64,000 nucleotides of DNA, taken from positions 1-64,000 of the forward strand of contig NZ_AYOD01000035.1 in NCBI RefSeq assembly GCF_000497755.1, in the 5' to 3' direction. The notes beneath the pieces are model-generated. The model did no database searches, was not told the DNA's origin, and saw only the letters and a program-made list of their open reading frames with translations. Shown here in pieces: positions 55,027 through 64,000 of this stretch (positions within the stretch are counted from its first letter, which is position 1; each line of letters starts with the position of its first letter). The position numbers were made by a program, and so were the translations under genes. The stretch comes from Aliihoeflea sp. 2WW (GTDB lineage Bacteria; Pseudomonadota; Alphaproteobacteria; Rhizobiales; Rhizobiaceae).

Positions 55027-55968
55027 ATGAGCCTGAAGATCGCCTTCCAGATGGACCACGTCTCGACCGTTTCGGTTGCGGGGGACACCACATTCGCGCT
55101 GGCGCTCGAGGCGCAGCGGCGCGGGCACGAACTCTTCCACTACACGCCGGACCGGCTTTCCATGCGCAATGGCGACGTGACGGCCCGCGTGGAGACGATG
55201 CGGGTGGACGACGTCAAGGGCGCGCATTTCACGCTCGGCGAACCGCAGCGCGTGAATCTTGCCGAGATGGACGTGGTGCTTTTGCGCCAGGACCCGCCCT
55301 TCGACATGAACTACATCACGACGACGCATCTGCTCGAACGCATCCACCCAAAGACGCTGGTCGTCAACGACCCGGCCTGGGTGCGCAATTCGCCCGAAAA
55401 GATCTTCGTCACCGAATTCGCCGATCTGATGCCCGAAACGCTGATCACCAAGGACCCGCAGGAAGTTGCCGATTTCCGTCGCGAGGCCGGCGACATCATC
55501 GTCAAGCCGCTCTACGGCAATGGCGGAGCGGGCATCTTCCACCTGCACGAGGCGGACCGGAACCTCGCCTCGCTCCTGGAAATGTTCGGCCAGATGTTCC
55601 GCGAGCCCTACATCGTCCAGCGATATCTCAAGGACGTGCGCAAGGGCGACAAGCGCATCATCCTGATCGACGGCGAGCCGGTCGGCGCGATCAACCGGGT
55701 TCCGGCGGAGCACGATTCCCGCTCCAACATGCATGTCGGCGGGCGCGCCGAGAAGACGGAACTGACGGCACGCGAGCGCGAGATTTGCGCGCGGATCGGG
55801 CCGTCGCTGAAGCAACGCGGCTTCATCCTCGTCGGCATCGACGTGATCGGCGACTACATGACCGAAATCAACGTCACCTCGCCGACCGGCGTGCGCGAAG
55901 TGAAGAGGTTCGGCGGGGCCGACATCGCGGCGCTGTTCTGGGATGCGGTGGAAGCCAAGCGGGGCTGA
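55027..55968 (+). CDS. gshB: Glutathione synthetase
   Basis: This ATP-grasp ligase joins gamma-glutamylcysteine and glycine. The 313-residue protein has the bacterial GshB start [49 protein letters not shown] (ATP-grasp) and the metal-binding end [14 protein letters not shown] is seven bases before the ATG. It lies alone, upstream of yifB. Confidence 0.95.
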   Translation: MSLKIAFQMDHVSTVSVAGDTTFALALEAQRRGHELFHYTPDRLSMRNGDVTARVETMRVDDVKGAHFTLGEPQRVNLAEMDVVLLRQDPPFDMNYITTTHLLERIHPKTLVVNDPAWVRNSPEKIFVTEFADLMPETLITKDPQEVADFRREAGDIIVKPLYGNGGAGIFHLHEADRNLASLLEMFGQMFREPYIVQRYLKDVRKGDKRIILIDGEPVGAINRVPAEHDSRSNMHVGGRAEKTELTAREREICARIGPSLKQRGFILVGIDVIGDYMTEINVTSPTGVREVKRFGGADIAALFWDAVEAKRG

Positions 55969-56084
55969 TGTTCCGCCTGCACAACCCGGTACAACACGAC
56001 CACAACTTATACTCCATTTTGTTCGCTTCATGTTCTTGATTTGATCTCGAAACCATGCTTGTGTTTCCGCAAGGAGAGCAAGAC

Positions 56085-57617
56085 ATGGTTTCACGGGTCC
56101 GCACGATCGCGTTTCAGGGCATCGAAACGGTGGCCGTCGATGTCCAGGTGATGGTCGCGCCGGGCAAGGTCGGCATGAACATCGTCGGGCTCGGTGACAA
56201 GGCGGTCGCGGAAAGCCGCGAGCGCGTGCAGGCTGCGCTGCACGCCTCCGGCCTCTCGATGCCGGCCAAGAAGGTGACGATCAACCTGGCGCCGGCGGAC
56301 CTGCCCAAGGAGGGCAGCCACTACGATCTTCCGATCGCGCTCGGGCTGATGGCGGCGCTAGGGGCGATCCCGTCCGACGCGCTGGAAGCCTATGTGGTGC
56401 TGGGCGAACTCGCGCTCGACGGAACCATCGCGCCGGTCGCAGGCGTCCTGCCCGCGGCGATGGGCGCGAACGCCATGGGACGCGGTCTGATCTGCCCGTC
56501 GGCCTGCGGATCGGAGGCGGCCTGGGCGGGAGCCGAGATCGACATTCTCGCGCCGCGCAGCCTGATCGCGATGGCCAATCATTTTCGCGGCACGCAAGTG
56601 CTCGGCCGTCCCGAGGCGATGATCGAGCCGCAATCCGGCAACCTGCCCGATCTCGCCGATATCAAGGGGCAGGAAAGCGCCAAGCGCGCGCTCGAAGTGG
56701 CCGCGGCGGGCGGGCACAACCTCCTGATGATCGGGCCGCCCGGCTCGGGCAAGTCGATGCTGGCACAGCGCCTGCCCTCGATCCTGCCGCCGCTTGCGCC
56801 GAAGGAACTGCTGGAGGTCTCGATGATCGCATCGATCGCCGGAGAACTGGCCGGCGGCAAGCTCTCGGATCGGCGGCCCTTTCGCAGCCCGCATCATTCG
56901 GCCTCGATGGCGGCGATGGTCGGCGGCGGATTGCGGGCGCGGCCTGGCGAAGTCTCGCTGGCGCATAATGGCGTTCTCTTCCTCGACGAATTTCCGGAAT
57001 TCCAGCCGGTGGTGCTCGATTCGCTGCGCCAGCCGATCGAGAACGGCGAAAGCGTCATTGCGCGCGCCAATCACCGCGTCTCCTATCCGGCGCGCATCCA
57101 GCTCGTCGCGGCGATGAACCCCTGCCGGTGCGGCATGGCGGGCGAGCCGGGCCATCGCTGCGCGCGCGGGCCGCGCTGCCAGTCCGACTATCAGGCGCGA
57201 ATTTCCGGACCTCTCCTCGACCGCATCGACCTGAGGATCGACGTCCCCGCCGTCAGCGCCTCCGATCTGATCGCGCCCGGACGGGCCGAGAAGAGCGAAA
57301 CAGTGAGGACGCGCGTTGCTGCCGCGCGCCGTTTGCAGGCGGAGCGCTACGCCGCGCTCGGGATATCATCGGCGACGACGAACGCACATTGCAGCGCCGG
57401 CCTGATCGAGAGCGTCGCCGCACCTGACGCGGCCGGTGCCGCGCTGCTGAGGGACGCGAGTGAGAAGCTCAACCTTTCAGCGCGCGCCTATCATCGCGTG
57501 CTCAAGGTAGCGCGCACACTCGCAGATCTCGACGGCGCCGAGACTGTCGCGCGCATCCATCTGGCCGAAGCGATCTCCTACCGGATGGCCGGAGAAAGGC
57601 TCGCGGCTGCGGCGTAG
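56085..57617 (+). CDS. YifB/ComM-family Mg-chelatase-like AAA ATPase
   Basis: This 510-residue protein has an N-terminal Lon-protease-like ChlI domain (GLGDKAVAESRERVQAAL, PADLPKEGSHYDLPIALG) and an AAA+ core. Walker A GPPGSGKSMLAQRLP is near residue 219, Walker B LFLDEFPEF, and a C-terminal Mg_chelatase_C segment with MNPCRCGMAGEPGHRC follows. ComM relatives are helicases promoting branch migration during recombination of incoming DNA. AAGGAGA lies seven bases before the ATG. Confidence 0.95.
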   Translation: MVSRVRTIAFQGIETVAVDVQVMVAPGKVGMNIVGLGDKAVAESRERVQAALHASGLSMPAKKVTINLAPADLPKEGSHYDLPIALGLMAALGAIPSDALEAYVVLGELALDGTIAPVAGVLPAAMGANAMGRGLICPSACGSEAAWAGAEIDILAPRSLIAMANHFRGTQVLGRPEAMIEPQSGNLPDLADIKGQESAKRALEVAAAGGHNLLMIGPPGSGKSMLAQRLPSILPPLAPKELLEVSMIASIAGELAGGKLSDRRPFRSPHHSASMAAMVGGGLRARPGEVSLAHNGVLFLDEFPEFQPVVLDSLRQPIENGESVIARANHRVSYPARIQLVAAMNPCRCGMAGEPGHRCARGPRCQSDYQARISGPLLDRIDLRIDVPAVSASDLIAPGRAEKSETVRTRVAAARRLQAERYAALGISSATTNAHCSAGLIESVAAPDAAGAALLRDASEKLNLSARAYHRVLKVARTLADLDGAETVARIHLAEAISYRMAGERLAAAA

Positions 57618-57997
57618 GTGGCCGTGGCGGCGCAGTGTTGAACAAGAAATGAAGCAGACAGAGGACACCGATAGGCACGCACGCGGGCCCGCCAGGCTTG
57701 GGTAGCGCTGCGCGACCGTTGTCTTTGATGGCGCAAGCTGGCTCACGCAGTCGCGGGACCGGTGACGACCGTATGCGGCTGGTTCCTCCGGGGAACGCGC
57801 ATCGGTCGCAGAGCGCGAAGCGGGCGGCGGGTTCCGTGTTTGCTGATGTGCTGCAACGCGATGCCCTTATCGGTCAATGCGGGTCCAGAACAAGGAAGCG
57901 AACTGGGTAGGATTCACGGCGCGCAGTCGATCAGGACGTCCATCTTGCATGGATGCCCGCTTGGTCGGACCGCTGGACGCCGTCCCGGGCAAGCGCC
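57618..57997. other. Gap with no recognisable gene
   Basis: These 380 bases lie between yifB and the BTLCP gene. Short open frames exist on both strands (up to about 110 codons), but their products look compositionally random and resemble no family. No strong hairpin, repeat or T-run was seen. It may be decayed coding sequence or the 3' region of either gene. Confidence 0.6.
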
Positions 57998-58621
57998 CTA
58001 TTGCAGCGCGCCGACCAGCATGTTGCGGTCTTCGCGCAGCGTGACCCAGTGGCCGGTGTGGTTCGACGCCTGGCGCTTCAGGAACTTGTAGCCCGTCGAG
58101 TACCAGGGGCGCAGGTCGTTGTTCAGATTGTCGAGGATGAAATCGCCGCGATCGGTGCGCACGGTCAGGACGGCATGGCCTTCGCCGTCGGGCTTGCGCA
58201 CGACCGTAAGGAGAATGTTGGACAAGGAGACGCCTGCTTCGGCCAGACGCTTGCGCTTTTCCAGCGCGTAGTCTTCACAATCGCCGACGCCGTTGACCGG
58301 ATAGGCCCACCATTCGTCACGCCCGTAGATTTCGAGGTCGCTGCGCGGCGATACGGCTTCGTTGACCGAGCGGTTGATGCGGTCGATCTTGCGCCACAGC
58401 GCATTGTCGACCGGCAAAGGACCGCGATCGATCGGACGGATCGAGCACTCGCCGGGGCTGCGCTGGCACAGATCGTAATGGCCGATCGGCTGTGACGTGA
58501 GGCCGCCGACCTGCATCGCGGCGCCCGAGCCGGGCATCGCCGATGCCGGCAGGGCCGGCGCCATGGCGACCGCCAGAATCGCGACCGCAAGCAATCGCAG
58601 TGATCTCGAAGATCCACCCAT
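57998..58621 (-). CDS. Bacterial transglutaminase-like cysteine proteinase (BTLCP)
   Basis: This is a secreted protein of about 207 residues with signal peptide ending LPASA. The triad is visible as Cys in GVGDCEDYALEKRKRL, His in GEGHAVLTV and Asp in FILDNLNN. The family is common in Hyphomicrobiales, and in other proteobacteria the LapG relative cleaves a surface adhesin under c-di-GMP control. Partner LapA/LapD-like genes are not in the window. A GTG at 58645 would add 8 residues; neither start has a good ribosome site. Confidence 0.85.
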   Translation of the reverse strand: MGGSSRSLRLLAVAILAVAMAPALPASAMPGSGAAMQVGGLTSQPIGHYDLCQRSPGECSIRPIDRGPLPVDNALWRKIDRINRSVNEAVSPRSDLEIYGRDEWWAYPVNGVGDCEDYALEKRKRLAEAGVSLSNILLTVVRKPDGEGHAVLTVRTDRGDFILDNLNNDLRPWYSTGYKFLKRQASNHTGHWVTLREDRNMLVGALQ

Positions 58622-58873
58622 TCGCCCAAAACCCCGATTGCGCACGTTTTTCGTGTCGTTAACAAAAGGTTAAGGTCGGGTGATCGGTGCTGTCAATCGA
58701 CGCGCGCATTACCCACATCGGGGACTGGCCCGCTGTGACAATCCGCACACACAATATTGCCTGCAAACCGGGCATTGCCGCGGGTCAAGGGCCGTTAACC
58801 ATATGAGATGATTACGGGCTCGAACGGTCGCGGACAAATGCCATCCGACGATGGCCGGCTGAGCACACTTGAC

Positions 58874-58898
58874 CCTAGCGGCGGAAAAGCCCGCTAGG
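58874..58898. other. Stem-loop in the BTLCP-ALDH gap
   Basis: The 8-bp stem CCTAGCGG / CCGCTAGG with a 9-base loop has no T-run. It sits in a 360-base gap that otherwise shows no gene and lies upstream of the BTLCP gene, so it may be regulatory or simply a second transcript-end hairpin. Confidence 0.5.
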
Positions 58899-58917
58899 TT
58901 GGCCGAAACCGAATGGC

Positions 58918-58948
58918 AAAAAAGCCGCGCCCGTGAAGGAGGCGGCTT
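58918..58948 (-). terminator. Terminator after the aldehyde dehydrogenase gene
   Basis: On the - strand, stem AAGCCGC / GCGGCTT is followed by a run of six Ts (58918-58923 is AAAAAA on +). It lies about 55 bases beyond the aldehyde dehydrogenase stop. Confidence 0.82.
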
Positions 58949-59003
58949 CTGATTCGGGGCCAATTGCCTGCTACCCCTACCGGGTCCGGCAGAGGTTGCG
59001 GTC

Positions 59004-60443
59004 CTATTGCGGCCAGCCGGCGACGGCCTTGACTTCAAGGAAGTCTTCCAGCCCGAACTTGCCGCCTTCGCGGCCGAGCCCCGACTGCTTGTAGCCGCCG
59101 AAGGGCGAACCGGGAGCGCGGCTTGTGCCGTTGACCTGCACCATTCCGGCGCGCAACTGCCGCGCGACGCGGCGGGCGCGTTCGGCGTCGCCGGTCTGCA
59201 CGTAGCTCGACAGGCCGTAAGGCGTGTCGTTGGCGATGGCGACCGCCTCGTCTTCGCCCTCGAACGGGATCATCGCCAGGACCGGGCCGAAGACCTCCTC
59301 GCGGGCGATCGTCATCTCGTTGGTGACGTCGGCAAAGATGGTTGGGCGGACATAGTAGCCACGGTTGAAGCCCTCGGGACGGCCCGCGCCGCCGGCGACG
59401 ATTTTCGCGCCCTCCTTTATCGCGACGTCGATCAGGCCCTGCACCTTGTCGAACTGCGCCTGCGAGACGAGGGGACCGATATGGTCGCCGTCGTCCGCGG
59501 GATTGCCTACCTTGACGGTCTTCGCGTGTTCGCCGGCAAGCTCCACGGCGCGGTCATAGACCGAGCGCTCGACGAGCATGCGGGTCGGCGCGTTGCAGGA
59601 CTGGCCGGTGTTCTCGAAGCAGTGATCGAGGCCGCGCACGATGGCGGCTTCGAGGTCGCTGTCGGCGAAGACGATGTTGGGCGACTTGCCGCCCAGTTCC
59701 AGCGTCACGCGCTTGACCGTGTCGGCCGCCGCCTTGGTGACCGCGATGCCGGCGCGGGTGGAACCGGTGAAGGACATCATGTCGATGCCCGGATGACGCG
59801 ACATCGCCTCGCCGACCGTCGGCCCGTCGCCATTGACCATGTTGAACACGCCGGCGGGGAAGCCTGCGGCATCCATGATCTCGGCGAAGACGATGGAGGA
59901 GAGCGGCGCGACCTCGGAGGGCTTCAGGACGACCGTGCAGCCGGCGGCGATCGCCGGCACGACCTTCAGCGTGACCTGGTTCATCGGCCAGTTCCACGGC
60001 GTGATCAGGCCGCAGACGCCGATCGGCTCATGAACGATGCGCTCCTGTGGATTGCGCTCGTCGAGCGCGTGCTCGAACTCGAAATTCTTCAGGGTGCGGA
60101 TGAAGGTCTTGATGTGGCTGACGCCGACGGCCGCCTGGCTTTCCATCGCAAGCTTCATCGGCGCGCCCATCTCGTCGGAGATCGCCTTGGCCATGTCCGC
60201 GACGCGGGCCTTGTAGGCTTCGAGCAGACGCTCCAGCGCGGCGACGCGCTCTTCCTTCGTCGTCGCGCTCCAGGACGGGAAGGCGCGGCGCGCGGCATCG
60301 ACGGCCTTGTCGACATCGGCGGCCGAGCCAAGCGAGATGATGGCGAAAGGCTGCTCGTCGGCGGGATTGATCACGTCGAGGGTCTTCGGCGCGCTCGGCG
60401 CGACCCAGCGTCCATCGATGTAGAATTCGGTCTTCTCGATCAT
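59004..60443 (-). CDS. NAD(P)-dependent aldehyde dehydrogenase
   Basis: This 479-residue ALDH-superfamily enzyme has catalytic Cys283 (GQSCNAPTR), Glu249 (TLELGGKSP), Asn in ITPWNWPMNQ and the FTGSTRAG cofactor loop. It oxidises an aldehyde to the acid. The substrate is unknown; a neighbouring polyamine-type transporter makes an aminoaldehyde possible. GGAGACGAAG precedes the ATG chosen. An upstream extension to 60596 has no ribosome site. Confidence 0.94.
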   Translation of the reverse strand: MIEKTEFYIDGRWVAPSAPKTLDVINPADEQPFAIISLGSAADVDKAVDAARRAFPSWSATTKEERVAALERLLEAYKARVADMAKAISDEMGAPMKLAMESQAAVGVSHIKTFIRTLKNFEFEHALDERNPQERIVHEPIGVCGLITPWNWPMNQVTLKVVPAIAAGCTVVLKPSEVAPLSSIVFAEIMDAAGFPAGVFNMVNGDGPTVGEAMSRHPGIDMMSFTGSTRAGIAVTKAAADTVKRVTLELGGKSPNIVFADSDLEAAIVRGLDHCFENTGQSCNAPTRMLVERSVYDRAVELAGEHAKTVKVGNPADDGDHIGPLVSQAQFDKVQGLIDVAIKEGAKIVAGGAGRPEGFNRGYYVRPTIFADVTNEMTIAREEVFGPVLAMIPFEGEDEAVAIANDTPYGLSSYVQTGDAERARRVARQLRAGMVQVNGTSRAPGSPFGGYKQSGLGREGGKFGLEDFLEVKAVAGWPQ

Positions 60444-60687
60444 CTTCGTCTCCTTCGATCGCTTTCGTGTGCTCCAGATAGCGCGAGGGCGCGCGCCGGC
60501 GATAGCCGCAAACCGGATTGTTGCGATGTATATTGCAGCGCGAAAAGACCAGCGCGCGACGCAAACAGGCAAACTGGACCAAGCAATGCTGGCCACTGTT
60601 GCAATTTGCCCGGATATGGTGATCCTAGGGTTAAAGCAAAGACTGTCCGGTCATGAGGCCAAGGACAACAGGGGAACAGTTGAGTTC

Positions 60688-61791
<1,104 letters not shown>

Positions 61792-61797
61792 CAAGAG

Positions 61798-61842
61798 ACG
61801 CCGTCTTTGCGGCGTGGACAAGAATCGCCGTTTCGAACGGCG
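61798..61842 (+). other. Two stem-loops between the ATPase and binding-protein genes
   Basis: The first hairpin is ACGCCG / CGGCGT (61798-61815) and the second is CGCCGTT-TCG-AACGGCG (61826-61842). There is no T-run after either. They start 7 bases after the ATPase stop and may protect or partly stop the message so that the binding protein is made in excess. Confidence 0.6.
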
Positions 61843-61896
61843 TGGAAGAGCACGAAGCCGATGCAGGAACCATCGGCGAAACCAGAGGAGAACGTC

Positions 61897-63003
61897 ATGA
61901 AGCATCTACGTTTCAAGGTCGTCGGCGCGGGAGCGGCGGTCAGCCTGCTCGCGCTCGGCGCCTACGCACAGGACCCGACTTCGCTCACCGTCGTCTCGTG
62001 GGGCGGCGCCTATTCGGAGAGCCAGCAGCGCGCCTATCTCGACCCCTACATGGAAGAAAATCCCAGCATCCGCTTCCTCAACGATGACGGATCGGCCAAC
62101 GCGCTCGCCTCGCTGCGCGCCCAGTCGCAGGCCAACAACGTCACCTGGGATCTCGTCGACATGCTGCCGTCGGATGCGCAGCTCGCCTGCGACGAGGGCA
62201 TCATCATGGAAATCGACGCCGACGAATGGCTGGCGCCGGCCCCGGACGGCACGCCCGCTTCGGAAGACTTCCTGCCCGGTTCGCTCGGCGACTGCTTCAT
62301 CCCGCAGATCGTCTATTCGACCGTGATCGGCTACAACACGGAAATGTTCGACGAAGGCAAGGAGCCCTCGACGATCGCCGACTTCTTCAATCCCGAAGAG
62401 TTCCCCGGCAAGCGCGCCATCCAGGACCGCCCGGCCGGCAATCTCGAATGGGCGCTCTATGCCGACGGCGTGCCGCTCGACGAAATCTACGAGACGCTCG
62501 AGACGCCGGAAGGCGTGGACCGCGCCTTCGCCAAGCTCGACACGATCAAGTCGGACCTGATCTTCTGGACCGAGGGCGCACAGGGCCCGCAGCTTCTCGC
62601 CGACAAGGAAGCCGCGTTCGCGACGAGCTATAATGGCCGTCTCTTCGCCGCCGCCGAGACCGAGAACCAGCCCTTCGAGATCATCTGGGACGGCCAGCTC
62701 GTCGAGTGGGACGGTTGGGTCGTGCCGGCCGGCACCAGCAATGTCGAAGCGGTGAAGGAGTTCCTGTTCTGGGCGACCGACACGCAGCGCCTTGCCGATC
62801 AGGCCAAGTACATCTCGTACGGCCCGGCCCGCGCCTCGTCTGCGCCGCTCGTCGGCCAGCATGAGGATCTGGGCATCGACATGGCGCCGCACATGCCGAC
62901 CAACCCGGACAACTACACGGCTCCGATCGTGCTCAACAACGACTTCTGGACCGACTACGGCGACGAGCTGCGCGAGCGTTACGCGAGCTGGATGCTGCAG
63001 TAG
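61897..63003 (+). CDS. ABC transporter substrate-binding protein, spermidine/putrescine (PotD-like) type
   Basis: This 368-residue periplasmic protein has a signal peptide (residues 1-25, GAYAQ). The mature start DPTSLTVVSWGGAYSESQQR is typical of SBP_bac family 8 members of the PotD/AfuA group. Later WDLVDMLPSDAQLACDEG shapes the ligand site. The exact ligand, polyamine, opine or ferric compound, cannot be read from this. GAGGAG lies six bases before the ATG. Confidence 0.9.
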   Translation: MKHLRFKVVGAGAAVSLLALGAYAQDPTSLTVVSWGGAYSESQQRAYLDPYMEENPSIRFLNDDGSANALASLRAQSQANNVTWDLVDMLPSDAQLACDEGIIMEIDADEWLAPAPDGTPASEDFLPGSLGDCFIPQIVYSTVIGYNTEMFDEGKEPSTIADFFNPEEFPGKRAIQDRPAGNLEWALYADGVPLDEIYETLETPEGVDRAFAKLDTIKSDLIFWTEGAQGPQLLADKEAAFATSYNGRLFAAAETENQPFEIIWDGQLVEWDGWVVPAGTSNVEAVKEFLFWATDTQRLADQAKYISYGPARASSAPLVGQHEDLGIDMAPHMPTNPDNYTAPIVLNNDFWTDYGDELRERYASWMLQ

Positions 63004-63089
63004 ACGAACCAGCGGGCGGGCGCTTCGGTGCCCGCCCGCCTCCCTTCCGACGAATGACGCGGCTTGTCGCCGCGAGGAGTTGCATTCCG

Positions 63090-64000
63090 ATGGCACAGGC
63101 AGCGCTTGCTCCGGCCGCCTCTTCCCCCGACCCGATGGCGCGGGACATGGTGACGGCCGACGGCGTGCCGCTGAAGACGTCGCTGAAGCGCGCCGAAAGG
63201 CGCCGCAAGATCACCGCCTTCCTGCTCGTCGCGCCGCTGCTCGCCTTCATCCTCATCACCTTCATCATCCCGATCGGCCAGATGATGTGGCGCAGCGTCG
63301 ACAATCCGGTGATCGTCGCCGTCCTGCCGCAGACCATGGAAACGCTCTCCGACTGGAACGGCGAGGACCTGCCCGGCGAGGAAACCTATGCCGCGCTCGT
63401 CGCCGATCTTGCGACCGCACAGGAAAACCGTTCGGTCGGCCAGCTCGCGATCCGGCTGAACTACGAACTTTCGGGCGCGCGCAGTCTGGTCGCCGGCCTC
63501 GCGCGGGGCGCGGACGAACTCGAGGCCCCGTTTCGCGAGGCCGTGATCGATGACAATCGCCGCTGGGGCGAGATGCAGATATGGACCATCCTGAAGCGTG
63601 AGGGCCGGCCCTACACGACCGCCCACTACGTCTCGGCCATCGACATGCAGTACAATGCCGAGGGCGAGCTCGTCAGGCAGCCGTCAACGCAGCGCGTCTA
63701 CGTGCAGCTCTTTCTGCGGACGCTGGCACTGTCCGTCGCGATCACCTGCACGACGCTGCTGCTCGGCTACCCGATCGCGTTCCTGCTGGCGTCGCTGCCG
63801 ATGCGCACGTCGAACCTCCTGATGATCTTCGTTCTCTTGCCATTCTGGACCTCGCTTCTCGTGCGAACGACGGCCTGGATCGTTCTCCTGCAGCAACAGG
63901 GCGTGATCAACGAATTGCTGGTCTGGTCCGGCATAATCTCCAACAGCGGCCGGCTGCCGATGATCCACAACGCCGTCGGCACGATCATCGCCATGACGCA
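63090..64000 (+). CDS. ABC transporter permease (PotB-like), partial at the window end
   Basis: The reading frame is open from the ATG to the window end (303 codons, no stop). One membrane helix lies at about residues 37-62 (ITAFLLVAPLLAFILITFII). More start near residue 205 (LFLRTLALSVAITCTTLLLG). Between them is an unusually long hydrophilic segment of about 140 residues, probably periplasmic. The later part, PFWTSLLVRTTAWIVLLQQQ, is the PotB pattern. GAGGAG lies 11 bases before the ATG. The second permease presumably follows. Confidence 0.9.
   Translation, partial: MAQAALAPAASSPDPMARDMVTADGVPLKTSLKRAERRRKITAFLLVAPLLAFILITFIIPIGQMMWRSVDNPVIVAVLPQTMETLSDWNGEDLPGEETYAALVADLATAQENRSVGQLAIRLNYELSGARSLVAGLARGADELEAPFREAVIDDNRRWGEMQIWTILKREGRPYTTAHYVSAIDMQYNAEGELVRQPSTQRVYVQLFLRTLALSVAITCTTLLLGYPIAFLLASLPMRTSNLLMIFVLLPFWTSLLVRTTAWIVLLQQQGVINELLVWSGIISNSGRLPMIHNAVGTIIAMT

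Noticed and set aside
57698-58091. Short frames of 70-109 codons between yifB and the BTLCP gene
   Set aside because: There is no good ribosome site, no recognisable domain and frames overlap each other; kept only as an unexplained gap.

Overview
The window is GC-rich chromosomal DNA from an alphaproteobacterium, most likely order Hyphomicrobiales (Mesorhizobium/Aminobacter/Nitratireductor-like). Indications are the aroA-cmk-rpsA cluster with a CP4-like class II EPSP synthase, the FYDLN-acid protein next to tRNA-Ala, a Mur-type manganese regulator beside sitABCD, a BTLCP transglutaminase-like protein and abundant rhizobial-style palindromic intergenic repeats. The assignment rests on recognised families, not on a database search.

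1-9.4 kb: tryptophan catabolism. An anthranilate/benzoate-type CoA ligase, kynureninase, tryptophan 2,3-dioxygenase, a complete LivKHMGF-type ABC importer and a RidA-family protein all read on +. Together they would import an aromatic amino acid or its product and convert tryptophan through kynurenine and anthranilate to 2-aminobenzoyl-CoA. Kynurenine formamidase is not in the window.

9.4-19.3 kb: a terminal-oxidase locus. A large SDR-SPW-VKOR-like membrane fusion, a caa3-type CtaG, a CopD-like protein, a lipoprotein CuA subunit II, a fused subunit I-III and a small membrane protein lie on +. An antisense DUF2231 gene is embedded among them. A GH13 alpha-glucosidase follows.

19.3-29.2 kb: a metal-homeostasis island. 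sitABCD (Mn/Fe) and mur are divergent; zur-znuBC and znuA are divergent; a COG0523 GTPase and an acetylpolyamine amidohydrolase-type deacetylase follow. Palindromic operator candidates for Mur and Zur are readable in the promoters.

29.3-35.7 kb: CsbD, a ParDE toxin-antitoxin pair, then the core genes rpsA, cmk, an atypical SDR and aroA on the - strand, and the FYDLN-acid protein and tRNA-Ala(GGC) on +.

35.9-52.9 kb: accessory catabolism. A vanadium-haloperoxidase/PAP2-like enzyme is paired with an ASPIC/UnbV beta-propeller protein. A carboxylate or sugar-acid cluster follows: RraA-like aldolase, IlvD/Edd dehydratase, two GntR regulators, DapA-family enzyme, Ldh-family dehydrogenase, TAXI-TRAP transporter and NIPSNAP protein. 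Then come another GntR, a GST, an HpaI-type aldolase, an SDR and an M20 hydrolase.

53-64 kb: mostly housekeeping genes (RlpA-like, GGDEF-EAL, gshB, YifB/ComM ATPase, BTLCP protein, aldehyde dehydrogenase) and the start of a PotABCD-type ABC operon whose permease runs off the window. About 140-bp paired inverted repeats occupy four intergenic gaps in the first 20 kb, and a 69-bp perfect palindrome lies inside the liv operon. I saw no CRISPR array, insertion sequence or rRNA.
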